DNA of 64,000 nucleotides from Alisma plantago-aquatica (GCA_963693085.1 OY856409.1:1169843749-1169907748); one strand, 5' to 3'; counted from the stretch's first letter, positions 34,031 to 48,349 are shown. Notes: generated from the sequence alone by a model not told the origin. Numbers and translations: made by a program.

Positions 34031-36599
34031 TTTACCATATTTTAGTAGAGGGTGGTTTATACCACTCTTTACAGTATTGCAATTGCCTTAAATTGTGAAT
34101 GTATGAGGAAGGAAATAAAGCATAGAAGCAGTGAAGAAGAATGCATAGAAAGGGGAAAAAGTGTACAAGATGATAAAATAATGGTCAACTCTGAGACTAT
34201 GATCATGAGAGATGTAATTACACTTGGTAGTTTGGGAGTCCTACACATTTAATCACTAGTGAACATCAAATCCATACATATTTGGTTGTATCAAGGTATC
34301 ATAGATGGAAATCATAGATAAATATGTATCAAATAAAGGAAAGGAATGAGAAATTTGAATAAATCCAACAAGAAATGTAATGATCCATACAAAAAAAGAG
34401 AGATAATGACAAGATGTATGTTTATGAAAAAGATGCAAATAAACAACATTTTAGAATGCCTGAAATATGGTCAATAAAAAATAACATAACATATTAGTTC
34501 ATCAATATATTTGGTTGATCCAAATTTATTTCAACAAAAATGAATCAAAAGGGTCTAACAACATCTTATTCTATCCTTCATTGAAGAGGTCATTTGATCC
34601 TTGGTAAGAGCATGTGGTGGAAAAAATGGAATACATTTGTACTTATAAGGACATTTATAGGATGAGGCATCTACATATCTTTATAGAAGTGTAAATGACA
34701 ATTTAATGTTAACAAGCAATATGATAACATGATTCACAATCAAACATTATATTATGAAGTATGGTGTCATGTTACTTACTACTCACATCATGATCTAATG
34801 CTTGATTCCTATTAAAGGTTCGAATGATAGAAAATTGCTTATGTTGATTTACCTAATGAGTGGAAGGATATGTGTGATCATGACAAGTGATTCCATGATA
34901 GGGGTAAGGGTGTGGATAATCGTGATAGGGTAGAGTACAATTATGTCAACATATTTCTAACTATATGACAATGTAAGAATATATGCTCAATTAACTATTG
35001 ATAATGCATGAAAATCATGCACAACAATACACCATGCAAGATTTTTTATAATTATCCATTCACATGTGAGTAACTTATAGTAATCAAGAGATCAAGTGAA
35101 AATTTTGATCGATGGAGAGCTTTGAGTTTCCAAAAGAATACAATCTAGCTTGTAAAACGCCATTATGAAGGGGAAACCAGTAGGATACTTTTACATTACC
35201 AAAGGAAAGACCACATGGTTGATATATATCAAAGGGCATAGGAAACTAAGAGATTATTTGATAATACTTAATCAAGAAATACACAGTATAATGCATGAAT
35301 CACCATATGAGTCACATTCAAAGGAGTGTGATGTTGAGATACAAATATATAACACAAATCAAGGCAATGATGCATAATAATGAAATATAATAACTTAATA
35401 TTCAAGAGTATGACAAATACTTTCTATATCTCAAAATATACACATATACCAAAAGAGGCATAATAAAATCATGTTAGAATATCATAATCACCAGAATAAT
35501 CACTTATCAACATGCATGCTATAAAACACAACATTAGTAAAAAAAGTAACAAACTATGCAGTCAGAGCACATGATGCTAAAGATGATATACCAAGGCACA
35601 TAAAAAATCTTCCCAAAGAAGAAAATGACTTCAAAAATAATTTAATTATGAGAACATAAGCCGAGTGTGCGACACTAAATTTTTTCTCAAAAGATATATA
35701 GTAACCACAACAATTTCATTACTTCAACACTACTACATTAGAAACATGCAAACAAATGATAACCATTTAATGACATGAGGAGTATCCATAATAACATACA
35801 ACTGCATGTCATCTGGAATGATGAAGAATCCCATAAGTTCCTCAAATTTCGGTAAATATGAATTCAATGAATACAAGGCTTGTCTTGATAAGAACATTTC
35901 CCAATTTAGTAATTGATAGAATAAAAAAGTTATCTTGAGTCCACTTTGAGGCATGGGTTCAACCCATGACCCAAGTGAGGACCATGGACTACTTTCTTTG
36001 CAAATAGGTCCTTCTGGCACAAGTTCAAGAAATATAAGGAATTTGTGAATAATTGAAGGATAAAGCCTTTATGATTTGTTTGATAATATAAATATGAGAT
36101 AATAGACAAGTTTCCAAAATATTTCAAGATATGTTGTGATTTAGATAATTACTTCATTAATTATCTAATAGTTACTTGCAATATAAGTTTGGGTAAGAAT
36201 ATTTCAATCAGACTTTTGGAACACTTGAAGATAATAAGATACAAAAATTCTAGAATTTGAGAAGAAAATGACTTTTCATGTGATGTGGGTATTTGATATA
36301 ATGAATTGCTTAAAATGCAAGTTTCGTCTATAAGAGTCAAATCCCAAAAATTAAAATATAAGTTGGAGAAGGTATGAATGATTTACCCTCCAAATTTCAT
36401 AAAAAGGAGGCTCATAATAGCCTATAGAAAATCAAGAAGAAAGAGGAAACTATGTGTAAATAATTAGATATGATTCCATTTTTGGAAAGTGATTAAATAT
36501 CCAGACTTAGTGTTGGATGGCCCATGATCCTTTTATGCATCATACATGGTATGGTCATTGGGTTAGAGAGTAATGGCTTAGCCATGGTCCCCAACCTCA
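34031..36599. other. AT-rich stretch, nothing recognised
   Basis: Short open frames (34052, 35165, 35733 minus, 35930 minus) have no known motif and no repeat partner that I could find. Confidence 0.45.
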
Positions 36600-36821
36600 C
36601 ATCTGAAAAGGGAACAGAAGCCCATGATCTTCTTGCATCTCATTCTCTCTCCCCTCTTCACCTTTTATCCTAATTCTTTGCTCGTTGAATCCGGGAGAAA
36701 GGGACAAACCCCACAATTCATCACACATATATCATCTTTCTCATTTTGGAATATACCCAATTCACACCCCCTTTTGGAAGTTAGGACTGAGTAAGGAATC
36801 CCTCTTGGCTACCACCCTTGC

Positions 36822-36829
36822 CTATATAA
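36822..36829 (+). promoter_or_regulatory. Possible TATA box
   Basis: CTATATAA in CCTTGCCTATATAAGGC, followed by CT-rich sequence and CATCATCG about 100 bases on. No gene follows; it is probably an LTR promoter. Confidence 0.35.
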
Positions 36830-39751
36830 GGCAATGGGGAATTCATCCTTGACTCCCAAGACTCTCCTCTATCCTCAATTTCTCCCACTCTACCCTAAAG
36901 ATTTAACAACAAAAGACTTCATCATCGTCCACCCCAACTCTTCCCTGCACTAACAAGTCTAATTGATTGACACATGAGCATGCTGCCACCACAAAGGTAC
37001 CCATCCTTGGTCTTGCTTGGGGAAGATCAAGGAGTGTTACGCACAAGCCGAATGCGCCTCCCTAGAGGAGCTTATTGGGGGATCACCCCTTCCAATCACA
37101 CAGTCTCACAAGTGGTGGAAAACTATTGCATAATGTCAAGGACTCTTTCTATAACTCTAGATATATGTGAAAAGAGGTAACTTCCCCTTGTCTTCTAGTT
37201 CTACTTCCCCTTCCTAATCCATAGAGTTTGAACACATGACCTACTTCTTAGATTCACTTTGGCTCAAAATTGGGGCTCCCTGAGTCTATGAGGACCTTCA
37301 AAGGTTCCTTTACCTTTAGTTGTGGAAGCCGATCCCTGGGTGAAAGAATCAACCCTTGGGTTGACCTAGCCATGGATGAGAACAACAACAAGGAACCTAC
37401 AGAGGGGGTAGTTAATGTGATGAAGTGGATTTTTCCACATTTATGATCTAAATTTCTGTTATTCCCTTCTACAATTCAAAATTTTCTCAACTACCCCCAC
37501 TTCATCACTCTCATGATAATTGGATGAATTCGACACTCAATTTGAAATTTGGAAGCCCAAATCCAATGATACATATGTTGTGACATTCATATTAGCCAAA
37601 TTACCAGTATAAGTACTTTGATTTTATTCATGACTCAAAATTGATCTTTTTGACTTGAAACTTTTTATATATCTAGGTGAGACCCTGATGAAGTTATGTT
37701 TAAAATATCAAATTTTAATGATAAAGATATAGAGAGATATGAATTTGGCAAGAAATACCTTTTAAAACCCTAGAATATGAAATTCCTATCTTATATGGAT
37801 CCATGTTGGACCCAGATCCAAGAATAGAGATGAATGAGTCATCTTCCCACCCATATTTTGTAGAGGAACCCACATTCAGTAGCGCCAGGGTTCAAACTCA
37901 AATACCCCCCCACTTCTTTGGTCCTCACTTGGCTAAATCTTGTTCATTTGATCCGCTTTCCCCTCCTCTTTCCAACGATCCCTAGAAATCTACCTAAAGA
38001 CCATGATTTTGAAAATGCCCAAATGGCGGCAGCCTGTACACGAAAGGGAGTCACCTCCATGCAACCCCACCCATCGAGACACCTATTTGAGGGCTCCAAT
38101 ATCACCTCCATGCCCCCTTAGGCTCTACTGGTCAATCAATTACTCATCACCCCCTCTCTCTTCCTCCGAACTCCATCTTTGATCAGCTAAAATAGAGCGT
38201 CGTTCCCGTATAATAGAGTGCCTCCCCCAAATTCCTTGCTCCAACATGATTAGGGAACTCTCACAGACCTTCCTGTTCCATTGCAAGGATGTGTAAAGGA
38301 ACGAGGAATCTTGCTAACAAGGTTTCACCAACACACTTGCACAGACCTCAGAAATCTTCGTCAAGCACCGCCACATAGAAGTAAAAATAGGCCATGACTC
38401 CCCAAAAGGCTTGTGGATGTATCCCAACTCCCAGCTCCCTCCTACTTGTAGTACATCTCCCAATCCTTCCTCTCTTATTTGTTCCTCTCCATGGACCTGC
38501 TGGTTACTATATTATTTCTTGTTTTGACCAAGTAGTGGCTTGTTGGCTTCACACAGACACCATGAAGCCAATGAAACCTTCACCTTTGGCTCGCTTGGGA
38601 TCCCAGTCGTGCTTTCTCTTCTTCCCCTAGATTCCATCTTGTCCTTTGCCCATTGATACAACTATGTTATGAGCTATGTTCGTTTTGGTATCACAACATA
38701 CAAGGGTTTAATATTATTGATGTACCTTTGATTGTCTCACACCATTATTTGTTTAACATGGACTTTTTGGTCCTTTTCACAGCTACCTTGATCCCTGTGA
38801 GTGTAGCTCAGCTCATGGGTTAGGAGGAGGATTTGAATAGTCAGTTCTCTGCCCAGATCTGTGAAGTTGGATGGCCTTTTCCTTTTTTATTTTGTTTTCG
38901 TTTTATTCATCTAGAAAATTATCTTTGGTCCAGTCTTGTAAAATCCATTAAAAATAGCTCGATCATTAGAAAAATTCCCAAAAAATCATTATTATCAAAA
39001 AATTGCATAGAACAACACTAGACCATTGGCTTTCCCTGTTGCTGTATTATTTGAGGATAATATTTATCTCTCTCTCATTATGATGATTAGGGTTTTCATC
39101 TATTAGTTTGAACTCTAATCTTGCTAAAAACCTTGATCTCCATGATAAATGATCACATAATGACCTTGTTGTACTCTGATGTTATATTAATGACTTGATT
39201 ACGCTATTATTCTACTAAACCATTATCCAATCTATTATTGCCATGACTATACATGAGAAAGACTAAATGATCTAAATCCTTGATATCTTGAACATCAAAT
39301 CATACCTAATTCGAGATATTAGTTCATGATATCAATCATATGATCCTAGACTAGTACTCTAAATGACTATAGGGCAAGAGATACAATGAGAATAAGAATA
39401 CATGAGTGAACACCCTAGTAGGTCATTGGAGTATATATTAATACAAGTTTATTCTCTTTATGAATTAGGATCTAAATACTTATTATACTTGTCAATTTGG
39501 ATATTGATAATACTCTAGAGTCCAAAAGCGGTATGCTTTTATATTAATTCCTCCTTGAATAGACTAGTGGTATTGAATGATACTTGTATGTACCTCTTGA
39601 AAATCTTGGATATTTATTTATTTGAGCTACAACGTTCCCTACTGAGTAGTCTTCCTATTTTCTATATTATAGTTTGAAACAAACTTGAAAACATAAATGA
39701 TATTTCCCATTATGACTGCCAATTTTACTTGTTGATATTAAGTACAAGAGA

Positions 39752-39869
39752 CCTCCTCATTCGGAGGGTGGAACTTGTACATGTCAGTTGATCTCGAGCT
39801 TGTACATATGAATTGACCTCCTACCTCATATGGAGAGATGGATCCAGGTGACCTCCCACAACTTGTGGG
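39752..39869 (+). repeat. Hairpin cluster in the diverged LTR-like repeat, copy 1
   Basis: CCTCC/GGAGG at 39752-39767, a CCTCC/GGAGA-like unit near 39818-39838, and CCCACAA/TTGTGGG with one loop base at 39855-39869. The last extends outward into CACCT and GGGTG, giving nearly 24 bases of symmetry. Each unit is preceded by GACCT. Confidence 0.65.
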
Positions 39870-40600
39870 GGTGATGGGGCAACATACACACATAAGCATG
39901 CTTTCTTGATATTAGCATAATGGGAAACTTGTAATAAAATCTTGTCGGATAAATGTTGTTTTGAAAATCGCTTGTTGATTATTTTCTTATAAATCCTACC
40001 AAATACTATATTTTTTATAATTGTTTTCATTTGTTCAATATTTGTTCTTTTCAAAGCATACAAACACATTTGCATTGATTGAGTCTTGGTTTACCTAATT
40101 TTAGGCAAACCAGATGGATCATTACAAAGAATTGACTAGATCACTTTCACTCTTGACAAACTCTGATGACAAAGACAAATTTGCAAAATCATAATCGGGT
40201 TGGTTAGTTCTTTAAATCTCTTATTTTATGAGTTATTGTTTCTTATTGTATATGCCAGTGAGTGAGATCCTTTTGGGCTACTTAGAGATGGGAACACCAA
40301 TCCCTTTACCACTGTCTAGGCAGTGGGATTGGGGTAAGAATGGTGTCATGATAGTTAATCTCTTTAATGATTTTACCCTAGTGCCCCCACCCACATGATC
40401 AACCCTGATCATATCATAAGGGGTGTCAAGGTCTTTTGCCAAAATCTATAGTAAGCAATGCTAGAAGTACTTAGCCAAGTTGTCCAGAGCCGACTGACTA
40501 GGACTGAGCTTGTGTAGGTTTTGGAGAATAGGTCTTTTACTGACGTGTTTTCTTCTGATTGGTCAATAAATGTTTATCTTGGAAAACTATAGATAATTAT

Positions 40601-42499
40601 TGGTAGGGTAGAATATGTCAAATATACACATGAATTTTCTTTGAGAAACATTTATAATATGAATAAATAATAATTGATGACATATTATGCTTGTAGTTTA
40701 AAAAGTATAGTGGATACATGACTAATAAGTGGTTTATACATGCAAACCCTATTATTGGTAATCGATATGTTGAATACATTTATACGTTCCTTTTGTGTTA
40801 TTATTTTATCTTATTGAATATAATGAAAATTTGAGATAATGATGATGAATAATTAGGGTTTCAAGGTTAATAGCCACATACATGTGTAATTAGGATTTTT
40901 GAACCCATGATCATAACTTGCTCTGATATTGATACACATAATCTAATCTAGGTGTTCATAAAACAATGACATGATAATCAAGGTTTCATCTAGTGTCTAA
41001 TATGTGTCTATAAATCACATGAATCATGATGCAATGTAATTACGGTTTGGTACCCTTATTCCTTAACCAAACTTCGAGACAACCCTAAATCCTAGTTCAG
41101 GAACCAAAAAGGATTAATAAGAATAATGTGATGGTGACAATTTTGGACAACATGCAAATTGAATGTTGCTTGGATCTATGCTTAATTTTTTGGATAATGT
41201 ATTTTTAAACTTCTTGAAGTTTGATTTCATGGACTTGCATGGAAATAAGGTATGTGCTTATGATTATGAATACTCACACTATTGACTGCCGATGTTTGTC
41301 AATTCTCAATGATTGATGAAAGAAACTGTTGTATGTTTATTTACATCATGGTCAACTATAATGCCACTATGAGTATCACATAAAGTAACTTATCATCTTC
41401 TAAACCCTAGGATGACATGTATCAAGGGGTGATGCACACATGCTCTGAGAGGGATATGATTACACCCAAGATAGAATATCAATCATGGGTTAGGATTTGT
41501 AACAAAATTACTAATTGTATTTGATGCATTATATGTTGTTATCTTAGTTAAAAATGTTTTGGTTGCACCATATACACATTATAGCAATATACTGATCCAC
41601 ATATTTGATTATTAGAGTTTTACGCAACTGCCATATATGAAGATATCAAGAAATGGTGAATCAACTAAAATCAATTGAAGACATTAAAGCTAAGTAAAGG
41701 AGGATTAGCTAAATGTTTCTTATCATATGTATTAGTTATCATGTAAATATCATGTAAATCCTTAGAGGAGAACCTTTATACATCTTGTAAAGAATATTTT
41801 CGAAAAAATGGAAATATTTCTATAATATATATTATTGGCTAAATATGGATCTTGGAAGTTTATGTGATGGCTTTCAATTTTAAGGTCATTGATTGAAGGA
41901 CACTAAAAAGTGTATGTCGTCACAAATCCCCTATATTATGCTCCAGATGAGTATCGACCCAACACCATGTAGCTCACAAGACTGTCAAGTCTTACCTGTT
42001 AACTCAAGCTCAAAAGCATGCATATTATAGAGGCAAGTCACATCTAATCATAACAAAGAACCAGTCTAGGGTTTCCATCACAAAACCAATCATTGTAGTG
42101 CAGTAGTGCAAACATGATGCATATTTAATGAATAAAAATAAGATATATCAAATTAGATTTCAATTTGCAAATTTTAAAAAGTAAGATATGAACTACAATT
42201 AGTTCCAAAAGTTAAGTCTCAATTAAGATAAATAAGATAAGAAGCAACTTCAAATACAAATGCTTAAATAGGTCATGTAAGGTGCTAGATATGAATTTCA
42301 CAATAGACTTGAATAAAATGTAATGTAACTCAATTTATGAACCAAAAAATTCAAATTGTCCTAGATCCAAGATTTAGAGTTTCAAATCATATAATCTCAA
42401 TTGGGATAATCTAGGGTTAATCCTAATCCATGTAAAAACCCTTAAAATTCAAAATCACACATATAAAGAAGACACCTAATGACACCAATCGAAGTAGTT
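40601..42499. other. AT-rich stretch, nothing recognised
   Basis: No domain, LTR end or array is visible. Confidence 0.4.
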
Positions 42500-43526
42500 A
42501 ATTTTTAGGACTCTAAAACATGTTTTACTATATGTCCATAACTTTTAAATTAGTTTCTATACTTTTTTGAAGTTAACTCAATTTACATGGTATTAAAATA
42601 ATACTTGTAAAAAGACCACAATACCCCCCAAACTGCACACCAATGATTGACGTGTGGCATGGCAATGTGAGTAAATTAATTACTCTAAAAGGTATGCAAT
42701 GAATATTCAATTAGCAATAGAAAGACCCATCATGCCCCTTAGGAGCATTGCCAAAATCAAGTGGATCTTGGTCAGATTTGGTAAGCTAACTACTACTAGG
42801 TCCGATGCTTTGACTGTGAAAAATTGCAAAATTGCACATTTGTAATTTAATTACTCCAATACCACTCAATTACTTGATTTTCTCACTCCTAATAAATTCC
42901 ATGATCCAGTGACTCTATGACGAACTCAAAAATGAAGACCCACATTGAAATCAATTATATACACCCATGTCATAAAACCTAGCTCTTATATACTCTTTGA
43001 TCCTTTGATTAATACCTTGGTCAACTTTATTCTTTTAGACTTGAAACTTTTGAACCTATTCTACCCTGTATGGTTAACCTATGATCCACATTTCATTGCA
43101 AACATACCTTTCCTATGCAAACATACTAAATTTCTAAGAAATACTCAAAAAACCTTTTGATCCTCCTTTTCCTCATTTTATCTCGATGGGACTATCCCAT
43201 TTGTGTGGAATGACAACAATAGAACGAAGATGGGTTTTGGACCCTAGTTCATGCGTGTGCGTGCAAATCCCATCCCAAAACAACCAGTGTTAGATGGCAA
43301 TTCAATGTAGCTCGAGTTGTCTTCAACCTCTAGCAAAATAGGAAACTCCAATTGACTCATTTCACTCCCTTTTGCCTCTGATTTTTCTCTCTTTTTCTTT
43401 CTCACATCCTCCCAACTAGTTTTTGATATTTTTATCATCCAAAACCATGCCTTCAGAGGTAAGTAAAACTAGTCACCAACCATGCTTCAATCTAGCACTT
43501 TGCAAACCCTAAATCACACCCCACAA

Positions 43527-43540
43527 TACTATAAAAACCC
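43527..43540 (+). promoter_or_regulatory. Possible TATA box
   Basis: ACTATAAAAACCCC followed by pyrimidine-rich sequence. An ATG at 43630 opens only a very short frame. Confidence 0.3.
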
Positions 43541-45045
43541 CACCACTTACTTCTGTTTTCCTCCATGCACCCAAGCAGAACCCTCACCAACCCTAACATA
43601 ATCTCTCTATTTCCATCTTTCCGGCAACCATGGCATTGCCTCCAGTTAGTGTCTTCTATGGAAAAGAATCGTGATCACTACATCACAGTCAACTCTTTAC
43701 CAAATCTAGCTATTAAATGACAACAACACATGATTATCCTAAATCAAACATCCAAAAAGGAGTAGATATAGAGTAATCATACTATTAAATTTTATAAACC
43801 AACACTCATTCCCCCACAACCATAAAAATGGGGTTTGATGTAGCAGATTGGGGTGGAACCACAGGGACAAGGGCGATAAGTGTTAAGATCCTTTACTCCT
43901 TGGATTAGTTTTACCAAAAAAAGGTAAGGTAAGGTTTGTTTCCTTATGTAACAATGGTTCTTCAATAAACAAGAAATAAATAGGTAAAACAAATGAAAGA
44001 ACAAAATTCAAAAACAAGAATATTAAAAGATAAGATAACAAGTATGGAAGGAAACTTGGATTTGGTTTCACAAACTAAGGTCTATCACCAATATGGAATA
44101 CTCACACCTATTGTATACCCATAGCATGTTTACATGCAATCATCATGTGTCTATTCTCTCCTCTCTCAAACTTAGGTTAGATATACATTTTAAGGCTATC
44201 TTTCTCTCAAGATGACAAACAAATAATCACATGTAAAACCATATGATCATTAGCTTAAGTATTCCAAAATTATCATGCATTCATACAACTCCATAATACT
44301 TCTATGTCGGTTAATACTACTCTCTTGATGTATTAACAATCAAACAACACAATATGGTAGCTAATCATGCAAGTGAAGCATTAAGAACTAGAGTATCAAT
44401 ATAAACATTTCTAAGAGCATGTATTTAATGTATATAAGTATTTACATGTTGGGAGAGCCTTAGTGGCTAATCCTAACCCAAGTTATATGATCAATAACAA
44501 CCCCAGGCAATGTAGGGTCAATGGAAATCTTCTTGTCATTGAATCTAGCATTGAAAATGAAGTTGGAAGCCCCGTCTCCCTCCTCTTGAAGTAGGAACCT
44601 GGAACTGCTCCTCGGGCTCTCATCCTTGGAGAACATGAACTGATGGCTCGAGGTGGAAGGCGATGGTGAGATGGATTAATGGCAACACTCCATTATCTCT
44701 CTTGCACCCCCTCTCTTAGTTGCATGAGGGCTCCTATTTATGGCTTTTGATGTAGGACTTGAGGCACTCAAGGGTGTACTTTGCTTGCATCGCAAGTTTG
44801 AGCATGTGCCTCAGGGAACACCCTTAATAGTTTGAATGACTGATGCATCCAATACCACCATCAGTAGGTGGGTCATTCATGTGAGCCACTGTCTTCCTAG
44901 ACATTTGTTGAGGCTTGTTAAGCAAACCATCACTGGTGTTGTCACTCAATTGGTCATCAATTTCCATTGTCTAGTCCTCCCATCAGGTGATCTTAGACTG
45001 ACCATCGTTAGGTAGACTCTTATCTGGCCTGTGGGTACAAGATGT

Positions 45046-45255
45046 CCATTGGTTTTGGGAACTGATGGTGGCGATGGAGAGGTCCAAACTAGCAATCTAT
45101 TTTGGGGACCGATGGTTGTCTTGACTGAGCCTTCTAATGGTGGTGCACCTGGGCATTGCTGGAGGCCATCGGTTTGGGAACCGATGAACGGTCAGTTTTG
45201 ATGGATGGTATGATGTCGAGGGTGGATGGTCACCATCAGTTGTGGAAACCAATGG
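45046..45255. repeat. Group of 20-23 bp palindromes
   Basis: CATCGGTT, TGGG, AACCGATG at 45167-45186 has perfect eight-base arms. Imperfect relatives are CCATTGGTT/AACTGATGG at 45046-45068 and CCATCAGTT/AACCAATGG near 45233-45255; a half unit ACCGATGGTT is near 45105. The centre is a GGGA-like or GTGGA-like loop in each. Confidence 0.7.
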
Positions 45256-46649
45256 GAGATCTACATAAGGTTTGAGACCATCATTTGGTGAGTTACCTCC
45301 ATGGAAATGAGTAGTTACCGTTAAACCAAGGCATAAATGGTAAACATGAGCCAAATGTGAGAAAGTTAAGGCAACTTACGCAAAGAGAGGAAATTAGGGG
45401 CGAAATTAGGCATGAAATATCCAAAAAATTGGATGTTATTAGTGCATCACACCATTTCCTTCTGGTTTCCTCCTCGCACACATGTTGGGGGTGGGGGTGT
45501 TTCATTAGATGCCTGATTCCTATGGTGATCAACAGTTGAACCACTGATCAATGGGTTCCTATTTTTCTCCACTCACTGATTTCCATCCCCTCTACTCAGT
45601 TTTCCAATTAAGTGACCAAATCTTCTAAAAACCGTAACTTTCAATTCATTTTTCAAAAAAATACAATTCAATAGTCCATTTTGATCAAACAATCATAAGC
45701 TATCGCTTAAAAACTCAATATCACTAATATATCTAAAACTCAATCATAGGATTATCTAAATTAGCACATGTATCTATTACTGTGATTAATCTCTGAAAAG
45801 CTAAATCTTTGACTCTTATCATCACTTTTGAGACTCTAACCCATGATTGACTTATGATGACTATATTTTAAAAACAAAAATTTGATCTTGATATCTTTTG
45901 GAAATTCTAAATCATGTGGTACCATGAAAATATTATGGAATCTTGATGGTGGGTTCTAACTAAAGATTCTTGATTTTTGAATCTGAGGTTTTTTTATTAA
46001 AATCTTATGATTTTCCCTCTCTAAACTTGAAAACTATAGACAAGATGGTGAATCTCTTGATCATGGACCATCTTATAAAACATATCTTGGATCATGACCT
46101 TTGGACTTCATTTATTGAAAATTGACTCACTTAATGATGGCTTAGGGATTAGTGCCTATTATGTTTTAGGTGTGGACCATCCCTCCATCTTGATAATTAA
46201 AATAATATTAGAACATGATGTTGGTCTTGAAAAATTAATATTAAGGATATTAGATCTTGGATGATGCAACACCTAAGGACAATATTGAGACTTAAAAACC
46301 CTCATTTGGTCCTCATGACTATACATATTGATGACAAGCATATTGATGCATGTGTACCTATCTTTGTGACAAGACTTTGACTCTGATGTATTTTGACTTA
46401 TATGATCTTTTACTCTTATCACCAAGGTACACTTGTTATCCTCTTTGAGATACATATTCTGTTTCTTGTTTGTATGATTATGAATAAATATCTTGTCTTG
46501 GCATATAGTTGTACTTGTTTGAGCTAAGTGACTTCCTATGATATATTTTCTATTTTTTCAACTATAAATATAGTTGATAACCATGAATATAAAGTAAGCC
46601 ATAAATCCATTATACTTCAACACAAAATTTCAACATGTAAAAAGATCCT

Positions 46650-46842
46650 CACCATTGGGTGTATCCATAGTTTAATGCTCGAGTACAAACAAGTCCTCTC
46701 CTAGGGTGAAGAAAGGGCCTAATTTACATCATTACAAAAAGATCCACACCTAGGGGTGCAAAAAAAGGATTTACTATGTAGGTAAAAGACCCTCACTTTT
46801 GAGGTGTAGACATGGTTTAATACCTATATCCTCGAACCGAGG
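46650..46842 (+). repeat. Hairpin cluster in the diverged LTR-like repeat, copy 2
   Basis: CACC/GGTG at 46650-46661, CACC/GGTG at 46747-46758, CCTCA/TGAGG at 46791-46804 and CCTCG/CGAGG at 46830-46842. Several are introduced by GATCC or GACC, as in copy 1, but the stem bases differ from copy 1. Confidence 0.65.
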
Positions 46843-47330
46843 TGGTAGAGGAAAGAAATGGCCACAAATATCATATAATAGAAAAATGAGATAAAATACA
46901 TTTGTTTTCTTGGATAATTAAATGTGTTTAACTTTTTTTACTCAATTATTTTATTAATGTTAAGAGTCTATTTTTTATTATGAAATTTCACATGCTTTAC
47001 TGACAATGTACTTGTACATTGCACTAGTAGCATCTCATGAATTTCCCTTATTGGGAAAACTGGTTCAACTCATGAAGACATAAGCAGATCTACTTCCTCA
47101 CTCAACTACTTAGATGACAAAAATTAGTCAAGTTCACCTAATATTAAGTAATAATATAAATTGGGTTAGTTATTCTTGTAAACCTTTTATGTTATAGAAT
47201 TTTTTATTTAATTTTCATGTATGTTGTGTGTGCAATTGTGGGCCTCTCAAAGATGAAAGCTTCAATCCCTTGACTAGTGTTTAGTTAGTGTAATTGGGCT
47301 TGGGGTAAGAACAATTTCGTGAAAGCTAGT

Positions 47331-47884
47331 AACAGAGATAAATACATAGCCTCTACATGATTATTATATAATATTTCATGTATTAGAAGAACCTAATAAA
47401 CCCTAAAGTCAACAATGGTGAAAGAGAAATAGAAAGAAAACCAGGTGTGGCAGATTGAAAGAGTGGACTTTGGGATTGGAGTTTGAGGTATGTAGGATCA
47501 GGGTTCTGAGTAGTAACCACCTTTGATGGGTTTCCTCACTCTACCCGACCTTAATTGATCTATAAATGGACCTAAAGGTTCTCCTTTTAGACCTTACAAA
47601 GTCTCCATCATATCATATTTTCTATAAGGAATATCATAAAATCAACCATTAGATTGAAGTAGGGTGACTCGTCATCTTTTATTTCTCTTGCTAGGTATAT
47701 TGACTTGGTCTATACTCTCCCAATTATGGGTAGCATGGAAACCAACTATAATATGAAATACAATATAAAAAATATAGTCTTGTATCATTCTATGATCTGA
47801 TATACTCTTAACAAATGAGACCTCATACTAATAAGTGTCTTGTAAATGGATGCACAAACCCACAATTAAGGAGCAAGACCCTCT
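47331..47884. other. AT-rich stretch, nothing recognised
   Basis: No recognisable feature. Confidence 0.4.
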
Positions 47885-48226
47885 AGGACTAAGAAGGATG
47901 GGAAAGAGAAGGTTGATAATAAGAAAGAGGCAAATATGGGGAAGGAAGCTAAAAAGAAAAGGGAAGATGAGAGGAAAAAGGCAACTAAAAAAGTAAAAGC
48001 AAGCATAATAGTCAAAAGAAAAAGGAAAAGGAAGTTGAAAAGGAAAAGGAAGATGAAATGTAAAAGTATAAAGAATCTAAGAAAGATAATGGAAATGGAG
48101 TGGATAAGGAAAAGTGACCCAAAAGAGGTATGGTATCTAAGGAAGAGGCTGAAGATGAATGACCATAAAAATTTCTTAAAGGTAATAACTGGGAGGCATA
48201 GAGTGACGAATTCGTGGATGCTATGA
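47885..48226 (+). other. Purine-rich tract with a lysine-rich open frame
   Basis: An A/G-rich run encodes a frame from 47936 to 48226 in which lysine and arginine predominate. Such frames arise freely from purine tracts, and no partner domain is seen on either side. It could be a charged spacer of a decayed transposon protein, but I cannot support that. Confidence 0.2.
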
Positions 48227-48349
48227 AAAAATTGGCAAACACCAAAACATGTTTATCTCCCAGAGGAATCCGAATCAATAATACAAGACATATCACCATC
48301 GTATATTTTCTTAAGTTGAATCACGAGTCTCTCTTTGGTGAGACAAGAA

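Larger units (their letters stand above)
36600..40600 (+). repeat. Diverged LTR-like repeat, copy 1
   Basis: It contains a TATA box (36822-36829, CTATATAA) followed by pyrimidine-rich sequence. A 3' part at 39560-40350 matches 46480-47300 (TTTGAGCTA, CTATTTTCTAT, then GATGACAAA, GGGTTGGTTAGTT and GGGGTAAGAA in the same order). The stretch near 37620-37680 also resembles 43010-43060 (GACTTGAAACTTTT). The copies are old and their outer ends unclear. Confidence 0.4.
42500..47330 (+). repeat. Diverged LTR-like repeat, copy 2, probably with an insertion
   Basis: It matches copy 1 in the same orientation at its 3' part (46480-47300) and weakly near 43010. A TATA-like ACTATAAAAACCCC is at 43527-43540. 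Between about 43650 and 45540 the sequence has no counterpart in copy 1 and has its own palindromes (45046-45255), which suggests an inserted element without clear ends. Confidence 0.35.

Noticed and set aside
38690..38720. Primer-binding site TTGGTATCACAAC on the plus strand
   Set aside because: Only the first eight bases fit tRNA-Met and no LTR end precedes it.
47936..48226. Lysine-rich protein gene
   Set aside because: Purine-tract translation without any recognisable partner domain; listed only as a low-confidence tract.
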